Of a stretch of DNA of 42,566 nt, positions 1 to 9,200 are shown piece after piece. This stretch comes from an uncultured Clostridia bacterium. GTDB lineage: Bacteria; Bacillota; Clostridia; Christensenellales; UBA1242. The stretch is taken from assembly GCA_937992055.1 (NCBI GenBank), contig CALKLQ010000012.1:1-42566 (forward strand), read 5' to 3'. How positions within the stretch are numbered: the first letter of the stretch is position 1; each line of letters begins with the position of its first letter. The translations under genes were made by a program, and so were the position numbers. Under the pieces are notes generated by a model that did no database searches, had not been told where the DNA came from, and worked only from the letters and a program-made list of their open reading frames with translations.

Positions 1-77
1 AAATGTTTGTCTACATTATTTTTTTAAATAAAATTAAATATAAATAAAAAATTTAAATAATCAATTAATAAAAGAAT

Positions 78-107
78 TTGCAAAAAAAATTAAAAAAATG
101 GTATTAT
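78..107 (+). promoter_or_regulatory. Promoter placing the transcription start on the hydrolase ATG
   Basis: A TTGCAA -35 (78-83) and a TATTAT -10 (102-107) are separated by 18 nt. The expected transcription start about 7 nt after the -10 coincides with the ATG at 114. There is no Shine-Dalgarno, so the mRNA is probably leaderless. Confidence 0.5.
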
Positions 108-113
108 ATAAAC

Positions 114-1103
114 ATGTTTAATAAATCAATTCTTTTGCTATCTACCTTAGAGATAGTTTTGGTTTGTATTGTTATAGCTTTAGTGCTATTTATAATTTTT
201 TATTTTTTAACAGGTAAAGCGCTTTTTAAGTTAATAGTTAAAAGAGATAATCATTTTGGACGTGGCATTTCAAGAAAATTAAGAAAAATGGCAAAACGCT
301 ATAAAATTGATTATGGATGGTGGGATAAATTTCCTAATGAAATTTTGAGTGTTGAATCTGAAGATAAATTAACTCTTTATGCAAGATTTTTAAAAGCTCC
401 CAATGAAGATAAAAAGGTCGCAATTGTGGTGCATGGTTTTTTTGCAGACTATAAAGATATGCAAACCTACTGTAAATATTTTTATAGTAGAGGTTACAAC
501 GTTGTTGCTCTTGACAACAGGGCACATGGTATGAGCCAAGGTGATGTTGTTGGAATGGGTTGGTTAGATCGTTTAGATGTTTTAAAGTGGATAGAACTTG
601 TAATAAAAAAGTTTGGAAAAGATTGTCAAATAGTATTATTTGGGCTTTCAATGGGTGGGGCAACAGTATGTATGACATGTGGTGAAAGCTTGCCACCAAA
701 TGTCAAATGCGCAATAGCTGATTCTTCATATGATAGTGTGTATAATGAGTTTTATTATGTTATGAAAAAGGAACTTAAGCTTCCTGCTTGGTCACTTATA
801 AATATGTTTGAAACCTACTACAAATTGAATGTTGGCGCTTCAATAAAGGAGCAAAGCTGTGTTGAACAGGTTAAAAAGACTAAAACACCAATTTTGTTAA
901 TTCATGGAACTGGCGATAATTTTGTACCTTTTGAAATGCACAAAACTGTCTTTGATGCAATTCCTGAGAATTTGAGAGAAGAATATGTTGTAGAAAATGC
1001 TTGGCATTGTGAGGCTCAAGCAAAGAATGTCAGAGCATATAATTTAAAATTAGACAAATGGTTGGAAAAATTTGTCATTGAAAATAATAAAAACCAAGAA
1101 TAA
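114..1103 (+). CDS. Membrane-anchored alpha/beta hydrolase
   Basis: A 329-aa serine hydrolase of the alpha/beta fold. Residues about 5-33 form one hydrophobic N-terminal segment, so the catalytic domain is probably tethered to the membrane. The catalytic triad is readable: nucleophile elbow GLSMGG (S179), acid in HGTGDNFVPF (D267) and His in AWHCEA (H297); an oxyanion-type HGFF lies near 108-111. This pattern matches clostridial 'alpha/beta hydrolase' proteins with an N-terminal anchor; the substrate cannot be told. The frame extends upstream to a TTG at 78, but that TTG is part of the -35 box, so the ATG at 114 is chosen. No Shine-Dalgarno precedes it and the -10 ends 6 nt before it, suggesting a leaderless mRNA. 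It appears monocistronic. Confidence 0.85.
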   Translation: MFNKSILLLSTLEIVLVCIVIALVLFIIFYFLTGKALFKLIVKRDNHFGRGISRKLRKMAKRYKIDYGWWDKFPNEILSVESEDKLTLYARFLKAPNEDKKVAIVVHGFFADYKDMQTYCKYFYSRGYNVVALDNRAHGMSQGDVVGMGWLDRLDVLKWIELVIKKFGKDCQIVLFGLSMGGATVCMTCGESLPPNVKCAIADSSYDSVYNEFYYVMKKELKLPAWSLINMFETYYKLNVGASIKEQSCVEQVKKTKTPILLIHGTGDNFVPFEMHKTVFDAIPENLREEYVVENAWHCEAQAKNVRAYNLKLDKWLEKFVIENNKNQE

Positions 1104-1192
1104 TTTACTTTTTGTTATTAATAAAACATTAAAATTGTTTATTTTAAAAATATTCAATTCGTATTAATTATCATCAATTTTGGCTTAAAAAC

Positions 1193-1221
1193 TTGACAAA
1201 AAACGTGGTGAATTATATATT
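1193..1221 (+). promoter_or_regulatory. Promoter of the micropeptide-glnS unit
   Basis: TTGACA (1193-1198), a 17-nt spacer and TATATT (1216-1221) form a near-consensus sigma-70 promoter. The predicted start is near 1228, only about 3 nt before the ATG of the 29-aa ORF. Confidence 0.65.
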
Positions 1222-1230
1222 GAAAAGGTA

Positions 1231-1320
1231 ATGAATATAAATAGATTTTACTTTATGATTGCTATTACTGTTTTGCTTTGCCTTTGTTTGGTTGGAGCAA
1301 TTGTTATTCTTGTAATTTAA
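1231..1320 (+). CDS. 29-aa single-span membrane micropeptide upstream of glnS
   Basis: An ATG-to-TAA reading frame of 29 codons begins about 3 nt after the predicted transcription start, with AAAGG immediately before the ATG. The N-terminus is polar (MNINRFYF). The remaining about 20 residues are wholly hydrophobic (I, V, L, C, A, G), which is typical of a one-helix small membrane protein. It ends 23 nt before the TTG start of glutaminyl-tRNA synthetase, so the two should share one mRNA. It has no run of glutamine codons, which argues against a glutamine attenuation leader. A second ORF of exactly the same length and hydrophobic character precedes yajC at 34118. The function is unknown and the coding call rests on composition, start context and promoter. 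Confidence 0.5.
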   Translation: MNINRFYFMIAITVLLCLCLVGAIVILVI

Positions 1321-1343
1321 TTCAAAGGGTGAAGGAGAAAAAA

Positions 1344-2984
1344 TTGGAAGCTGAAAATTTTATTGAAGAGATTATTTTAAAAGATTTAGAAGATAAAAGG
1401 TTTGATTGTGTTCAAACTCGTCACCCACCGGAACCTAGCGGTTATTTGCACATTGGTCATGTCAGAAATATTATTTTGAATTACGGAATTGCGGAAAAAT
1501 TTGGAGGGGTTTGTAATCTACGATATGACGACACAAATCCCACTAAAGAAAGCCAAGAATTTGTTGATGCTATTCAAGAAGATGTCAAATGGCTAGGCTA
1601 TCATTGGAATCAAATTCATTATGCAACTGATTATTTCCAAAAAAATTATGAAATTGCGGTAGAGTTTATTAAAAAAGGCCTTGCTTATGTTTGTGACTTG
1701 TCGCCAGATGAACTTTCAAAATCACGTGGAACTTTGACAACGCCGGGCAAAGAAAGCCCTTATAGGAATAGAAGTGTTGAGGAAAACTTAAGACTTTTTG
1801 AGGGGATGAAAAATGGCGAATTTGCGCCAGGTGAAAGATGCTTAAGAGCAAAGATAGACATGTCAAGTCCAAACATGAACATGCGTGACCCTGTTATTTA
1901 TAGGATTCAAACTAATCATCATCAAAGAATTGGTGATTCATGGAAAATTTATCCTTCTTATGACTTTTCCCATCCACTTGATGATTGCATTGAAGGAGTT
2001 ACACATTCTATTTGTGGGCCGGAATTTGAGGACCACAGACCTCTTTACAATTGGGTTGTTGAAAACAGTGGACTAAAAAATCATTCAAGGCAAATTGAAT
2101 ATGCCAACCTTTACATCAAAGGAGCTATTTTAGGAAAAAGATTTATCAAAAAATTGGTTTTAGATGGAAAAGTAAGTGGATTTGATGACCCAAGACTATA
2201 TACAATTAGAGGACTTAGAAGAAGAGGTGTACTTCCTAATAGCTTAAAAAATTTTGTGAAAGCAACAGGAGTTTCTAAAAGTAATGCACTTATTGAACCT
2301 GCATTTTTTGAACATTTTGTTCGTGATGAATTAAATAGTGTTTCTAAAAGAGTAATGGCAGTTTTAAATCCTTTAAAGGTGGTGATAAACAATTTTGAGG
2401 GTGAGGAAGAAATACTTCTTGAAGATTATCCACAAAACGAAACAACCACTCAAAGGGCTTATAAATTCACAAAAGTTTTGTACATTGAAAGAAGCGATTT
2501 TGAAAAAGTCCCACCTCCAAAATTCAAAAGACTTTTCCCAAATGGTGAGGTTCGATTAAAAGGCGCTTACATTGTTAAATGCGTTGGTTTTGATGAAGAT
2601 AAAGATGGCAATGTAACTTGTGTTTATTGCGAGTATGACAAGGAAACAAAATCTGGCTCTGAATGCACAAGAAAGGTTAAAGGAACAATTCATTGGGTTT
2701 CTGAAAAGTATTCAAAACAGATTGAAGTTAGACTTTTAGATAACTTAGTTGAAGAAGAGAGCGCAGACGTTGTTGAGGGACAAGAGCATGCTGTTGATGA
2801 CTATAAAATTAATCCAAATTCACTGGTAATTTTAAATAATTGTTTGATTGAAAGTGATGTAGAGTTTAATTACGAAGATAGATATCAATTTTTAAGAATG
2901 GGATATTTTTGTCTTGATAAGGACACAACTAAAGAAAAATTAGTATTTAATAGAACAATCACCTTGAAAGAAGGCAAGTTTTAA
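1344..2984 (+). CDS. glnS: Glutaminyl-tRNA synthetase
   Basis: A class I aminoacyl-tRNA synthetase of 546 aa that charges tRNA-Gln with glutamine in the cytoplasm. The N-terminal catalytic core carries PPEPSGYLHIGH (HIGH motif). The GlnRS-typical stretch DDPRLYTIRGLRRRG follows, and the C-terminal half fits the beta-barrel anticodon-binding domains. Length matches bacterial GlnRS (about 550 aa). The start is taken as TTG at 1344 because AAGGAG (1332-1337) lies 6 nt upstream; the frame is open back to 1278 but without a ribosome site. The second signature loop, VMSKR in E. coli GlnRS, reads ILGKR here, so the KMSKS loop has lost its Ser. The enzyme follows a membrane micropeptide and ends at a strong hairpin terminator. 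Identity is certain; full activity is likely but the KMSKS change is unusual. Confidence 0.93.
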   Translation: MEAENFIEEIILKDLEDKRFDCVQTRHPPEPSGYLHIGHVRNIILNYGIAEKFGGVCNLRYDDTNPTKESQEFVDAIQEDVKWLGYHWNQIHYATDYFQKNYEIAVEFIKKGLAYVCDLSPDELSKSRGTLTTPGKESPYRNRSVEENLRLFEGMKNGEFAPGERCLRAKIDMSSPNMNMRDPVIYRIQTNHHQRIGDSWKIYPSYDFSHPLDDCIEGVTHSICGPEFEDHRPLYNWVVENSGLKNHSRQIEYANLYIKGAILGKRFIKKLVLDGKVSGFDDPRLYTIRGLRRRGVLPNSLKNFVKATGVSKSNALIEPAFFEHFVRDELNSVSKRVMAVLNPLKVVINNFEGEEEILLEDYPQNETTTQRAYKFTKVLYIERSDFEKVPPPKFKRLFPNGEVRLKGAYIVKCVGFDEDKDGNVTCVYCEYDKETKSGSECTRKVKGTIHWVSEKYSKQIEVRLLDNLVEEESADVVEGQEHAVDDYKINPNSLVILNNCLIESDVEFNYEDRYQFLRMGYFCLDKDTTKEKLVFNRTITLKEGKF

Positions 2985-2997
2985 AGAATAATTATAT

Positions 2998-3035
2998 ACC
3001 TCAAGTTTAATTTAAATTGAATTTGAGGTTTTTTT
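2998..3035 (+). terminator. Rho-independent terminator of glnS
   Basis: ACCTCAA (2998-3004) pairs with TTGAGGT (3023-3029) and the A/T-rich interior continues pairing with G-U wobbles, giving a nearly loopless stem followed by seven T. Confidence 0.85.
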
Positions 3036-3219
3036 ATGAACTATAAACTTTTGATAAGCGCAAATCATTTTTCGAAAAAATATTCAGTAGAAGATTTGGC
3101 AGTGTATGATATACTGGGCGAGAGATAACCAAGAGAAAATGGAACTCATAGCAGAGCTGGATGAAATGGAAAATATAAAAGAAAACAATAATGAAAAAAA
3201 TAATTCTCAAGAATTTTAA
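3036..3219 (+). pseudogene. Small gene broken by a frameshift
   Basis: An ORF opens with ATG at 3036, directly after the glnS terminator T-run, and encodes 30 residues (starting MNYKLLISANHFSKK) before TAA at 3126. In the +1 frame the text continues without a stop as WARDNQEKMELIAELDEMEN and further charged residues to TAA at 3217. Joining the two with one frameshift near 3105-3115 gives a coherent 61-aa acidic protein. This may be a real decayed gene, a programmed shift or an assembly indel. No Shine-Dalgarno is visible. No family was recognised. Confidence 0.35.
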
Positions 3220-3226
3220 GAGAAAA

Positions 3227-3267
3227 AATAAAATGAGTTAGATTTTTTCTAACTCATTTTATTTTTA
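3227..3267. terminator. Bidirectional terminator between convergent units
   Basis: ATAAAATGAGTTAGA pairs perfectly with TCTAACTCATTTTAT across a short T-rich loop. A- and T-runs on the two sides let it work on both strands. It separates the plus-strand glnS region from the 3' end of the minus-strand giant gene. Confidence 0.8.
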
Positions 3268-3273
3268 TAGCAA

Positions 3274-6200
3274 TTATCTTATTTTCATTTTCTTTCTTAA
3301 AAGAACAAACAAAACTATGAGTCCAATAACTACAACAATGCCAACAACAATTAAAATCCAAGCAATGGTATTCAATGGTTGTTTTCTTTCCACTTTTTGA
3401 CTGAAAATAAGTTTATTGCTGGCTGAAAGTACTTGAACATAGAAGGTTCCAACACGCTCAATAGGAACTTCGTAAACCTCTTTAAAGCCCTCTTTTTCAA
3501 AGTATTCCTTGTTTAAAACTATGTCGTCATAATAGCCTATTTTCACAACACAATCACCAACCGCATTATAAAGATTTACCGCATTAAATGTAACTGTAAC
3601 AACATCGGTTGTGCTTTTGCCCTCTTCATGAGAAATGTTAATTGGGGCAGTGGCGGTTGAAAGTTTAATTTTGAAGGTGTAGCTTTGTTTTAAACTATTT
3701 TGGGTTGCAATGGTAATTTCATAATTTCCAGCACCAGTTTTTTCATCGTAGATTGACAACAAAATGTTTTTAAGCTTTGGCTGGTTATCTATGTATATAA
3801 GCTCTCCTAATTCTATGTTTGCAAGTTCTTTTGTTAAATCTGAACCATTTTTAATTATTTTGTCAATGTAGTAATTTTCATATTTTTCAATGTCATAAGC
3901 CCAGTATAATTCGTTTTCTTTGATTATTTGGAAGTAAAATTTTTCCTCTCTTAACTCTTTTTCATTCTTTTTTGCTGAAAAGGTTATTTCATATAATCCT
4001 GGTTCTTTAAAAGTGTATTTTCTGGTTTGTGTTGAAACTTCATAATCTTCATACACTTGACCATTTTTCAAAACATTAATTGTTGGTTTTGCGTTTGCAT
4101 CATAAAAGGCTAGGGAATAGGCAGGAATTTGAATTTCAACCTTATCATTGTAAATAGCATAGTTTATTGGAGCCTGTTCGTTGACTGTGAACAAAACATC
4201 TTTTAAATAGGTGAATTCAAAGCTGTTTGTACTATTTGTAATCTGTGTATTAAAATCAAACTTATGTGTGTTTCCTGATAGATCTGTAAAAGTAAAGTAA
4301 TATAGCCCAGAGCGATTTAGCGTTATTGAATTTATGTTACCTTTGCTGGTTATGTAATCATTAGATAAAATTTGATTACTTTCCCCATATCTTATTTGAG
4401 CTGTTATTAAATTTTCAGGTATTTTATAGTAATTGTTCCAGCTTACAATAACTGAATTTGCATTTTCCAAATCTTTTGTAACTGTGTAGTTTGCTTCAGA
4501 ATAATTCAATGCTTTTTCATTTCCTGCTTCATCAAGATAGTAGAATTTATCAACTAGTTTTTCTGATTTTGCTATGTATGAAATTGCAATTTGTGCTTTA
4601 AAGAAGTTTATATTAGGTTCGTTTGAATCGTAATTGGAAATTGTGTATATATACGTTTCAATATTGTTTTTAATATCTGTGTTATCTTTAACATACTTAA
4701 CTTTTTGGGAATCATTAACCAAAATTTTATAATCTAAAGTGTTAACTATAAAATGTGAATTAATTGTTTCATTTCTGCCTGAAAGAGTGTAAGGGGAATT
4801 AGTCTTTTGAGCTTCAATATATTTTTTTGTTGCAAGGTCATACTGAACCACATTATAAAATTGCCATGTTGCGTCCGAAATATTGAACGATTTGCTTGGG
4901 ATGTCGAAAACTTCCATGGCATTTGTATATTTAAAGTAAATGGTGTATTTGCCTGGCTTATCAAAAGTTGTTTTTGAAGGTATCTGCAATATTGATTCGT
5001 TTTCAAATTGAACGTAAACATTTACTGGGTATAAATAAGAATTTGTATCGCTATATTGCAAGGTGACAGGGTCACTTGTCATATTGATGGTATTATCTAA
5101 AAGACCATTTAGATTTTGTCCATTCTTTCCAATTAAATTTAGCTCAGGAACGATGTTATAAATTAAGAAATTGTAGGTTTCTGTTTTATTACCTTCATTT
5201 ATTTTTGGACTTGCAGTAATAGTGAATCTATAACACTCATTTTCATTTTTTAGCATTCGAATTTGAGAATAGGTGTCATATTTGTTATATTGTGCACATT
5301 CACGTGGTAGATTAGAAGGCGAGTAGTCTCCAATCTTCTCAAAAATATTTTGTGTTTTGTTTAGTTTGGAAATTGAAACTACGATGTCTGTTATTGAACT
5401 ATAATAATTAAAAGCAAAGTCTGAATTTGAAATATAATGTAATTGTCCATTAATTTCATCGGTAAGTATATCTTTATTTCCATCAAAATTTAATATTGAA
5501 TCTATAAATTCATCGCCATAAAGGTGATTTATAACCGTTTGAGTGTTAAAGTTGTCGTCTATTATATATCTGTAGTAGGCACCATTTTTAGCAGTTATAA
5601 CCTTAAAAGTGGTCAAATCATTATTAATACTCATCTGTGCCAAATTGTAAGCATCAGCATTTGAAGCGCTAGTAGGTTCATTAAAACCTTTAGTAAATTC
5701 TATCCAATCATTGTTTCCATTTGGAGCAAACTCCCAAATTTTAATTTTTTTCCAATCAATTTTAGTGCTAGAAGTGGCAAAAGTTGGGGAAATTGTTATG
5801 CTTTCATTAAATTTGTCTGGGAGGGTATATGTTAAAGATGTATTGGAAACTGCCAGTTGAACATTTATGTTATTTTTTGGAAGGTTGTTAATTTCCAAAA
5901 CATAATTGTATCTATTAACTCTAAATATTAACTCATCTTTTAAATTTACCTTGCTTACTTCGCCACTTGTATTAAACTTGTAAACCTCTCCATTTTTAAG
6001 GTCTGGTGAGAAGATGTATTTGTTATTATTATAGCTCAATATTGGCCAAGGATAGTTTAATGATTTAATTGAGTTAATTTGTAAATTATTTTTTGCAGTT
6101 AAAACAATATCATAGTTTGAATCTATTATGTCTTTAATTGAGTATGATAAACTTTCCTCATTTGCAGTGTAATTTATAAACTCGTTTTGGGTATCATTTT

Positions 6201-9200
6201 GGGCTTGACTTTCAAAATCGCAAAGATAAATTGCGTATACAGTTAAATTTCCAGCATTGTCAATTTCAACTATTTCATAGTAGGTATCTTCCGCCAAGTC
6301 ACTTGAGTTTATGACTTCTTCCATTTGATAAGCGGAGTATGCTTCACTAAATTTCACCTGTGACAATGCAGAGCTAGTAGAAGGGTCTAATTCTGTATAG
6401 GAGGCGTTTGTATATCTGTCTGAAATCTTTTTATAGTAAACTTCAATTTCATCTGTTTTATTGAAAATTATTTGATTAAATAGAGTCCTATCAATGGCAA
6501 AGGCAAAGTTGTAAAAAATGCTAGAAGTGTTGGTTGTTGAACGATTGTAGCCTACTGCCTCATTATGTCCTTCTCTTAAATTTTGAGCATTAATTAAATT
6601 AGATTCATTTGCTCTTTCAAAAAGTTTGTTAAGGCTTTGAGTAGGAGCAACTCTGTCTATAATAACTTTTTTTGTAATTGAAAAACTTCCAGTAGGGTAG
6701 AATGAAGGGTCTCCCTCATATTGCATGGTAATGTTTATTTCATTTCCATGTTCTATATTTTCAATATTAAGTTCCACCGTGTTTATTAGATTATTAGTTG
6801 TAATCTCATTAGAGTTAATAACAAATCTTTGTCCGTTAATGTAGTAAACAATGTTTTCTTTATCAATTTTAGCCATATAGTCGTTTGCAGAATCGGTCCA
6901 AGTTAAAGTAATTGTTTTGCCGTTGGTATAATATATTGTTTTGTCCGAATTGGTATTCAATTCAAAACCCATTTCATCTTGAACGGTAAAGTTAGGTGCT
7001 TGATTGATTATGGTGATATAGAAAACTATTGAATTTTTATTGCCCTTAACATTTCTATCATTTTGATTTAGGGTTATTTCATATTGTCCGCTTGCACTAA
7101 AGCTTGCAAGTTCAAGATATCCGTTTTTTGTTGAACCATTGAGCCATAGATACTTGCCGTCATTTAATTTAATATAATTAGTATTATTATTGCTTGGTAA
7201 GGAATTTTCAATAGTAAACGAGAAGTTGCTTGTAATAACATTGCCCGTTGTAAGATGTTTAATTGATGCTGACATCTCAAATGTATTAATATAACTTTCT
7301 GCATTATCGTCAAAAAATAGTAGGTTAGAGTAAGTTGTGTATTTTTCGTTTATTATTTCTCCAAACTTATAAATTGGAAGATAGAGCTTAACAGGTAGCT
7401 TGTTTGTAGTAATTAAATCTGTTTGGGCTCCTTGGTAATTATATGCTCTATAAAGTTCCTTAAAATCAATTGAATATCCATCGTATCCATCTAGCATTCT
7501 AACAAAAGCTCCGCCGCCAACCCTGCTTATAAACTGATAATCTTCCGGTAAATTAGGATTGGTTTGCATATCATACATAATAGGAGAGGATATTAAATTT
7601 TGTCTATCAACAAAAAAAGTTATTTCTCTAGTAATAAAGTCATATTTGGAACCTACAATTTGCGAGGTGTTGTCAAGCTCTCTATACTTTCTTGTAATAA
7701 CATACTTTCCTTCTTGTGTAACGTAGGTTTTAGTGTTTGAATCATAGATTGTATTAATGTCATAGGAGTAAAGTTCTTGAGAAAGTATTCCTAAATTTGT
7801 TCCATTTTCATAATTGTAAACCTGAATTTGGGTAGGTACTTTTGAAAGAACAAGGCTTGTACCTTTTTTAAAGTCGCTATATTTTAAGATATTATTTTCT
7901 AATAAATATTCAAGGCTATAATTTCCACTTACAAGTTCGCTTCCATCGTTTAAGGTGTATTTATTTGTACCTTTTGAATAAACAATGGTTTCTTTTAAAG
8001 TGTAATATGAGAATTGCTCTAGATTGAAGTCTGGAAGTGAAGTTCCTGTAAAGATTAAATATTCTGAAATAAAAGGGTAAAAATCAATTGAAATATTTTC
8101 TAACTCTATAGAGTTTTGGTTAGGAGTAACTAAATATTGTAGTTGTAAAAGTGGGTAATTAATTGGCATGTAAAACAATGATTTTTTAGATGAATTAGAG
8201 TCAACTATTTCATAATTGTGTTGAGTTAACCCCTGTTTGATTCCGTCTTGAATAAAACTAACAGCGGTTTTAGATATGTCTGTAGAAACTTGAATGTTGT
8301 GAATTGTTGCATATTGGTTATTGACGCAACCTTCATCCTTAATATAGAAGGAATAACTATTTTCATAAATATTTCCTTGGCTATCAGCAACTTTAATTAA
8401 TAAGGAATAGTTATCAATCTTAACTGTTCCGCCATAGTTTATTTGATTTATATTGTATATATCTTGACCTATTTGAACATTAACGGCATCAGAGTTTATT
8501 TTTGAGGCAAGATAGAGTTTAGAAACACCATTTATTGAAATTGCCTTAAACCATGAATCTTCTTGTCCAAGTAGTGTGGAATTCGCATATTTATTTAAAA
8601 TATATTTTAAATCTTCATCAATATTTTTAGAAGTGTCATTTGCATCCCATGAAGATGTTTTATAGTCTGAGAGATTTATATTTTCAAATTTTAAAACCTT
8701 AAATTTTCCCCATTGCATAAGGGTTTCTTCAGCCACAATGTTCAAGCTGGAAAAATCTGTTATAAAATTTCCTGTCTCTGTTATCTTTTGCAACACAACT
8801 GGCTTAGAAACATCTAAAACAACTGCTTTGTAGCTTTCATTTCCAGCAAGGTCTTTGATTTTAAAAATGTATAAGCCTTGTTGTGTTAAAACGTTTTCAG
8901 TTCCTACATTTGAAGAAGAAATTGTGTTTGCATACGGAATTTTTGATACGTTTTGCATTGGAGAATAATCAAGTTGATATATTACGGGAACAAATTTTCC
9001 TTGTGCATAATAATTTTCAAGTTCAGATGAAGTGAAGTTTGAATCGTTTGCAACAATAGGGAAGTACTTATAATAACATTCTGTTAAATTTCCTTGAGCT
9101 AGTTTTTCGTTCCATTCAAGAACAAATGGTTGGTTTGTAAAAAAGGTAACTTCGCCTTGTTTGATTATTCTATCATATTGATTTGTTATATATCTAGCTG

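Noticed and set aside
1121..1343. Possible T-box leader ahead of glnS
   Set aside because: The promoter is only about 115 nt upstream of the start, and neither the T-box sequence nor an antiterminator stem is present; a micropeptide ORF occupies the space.
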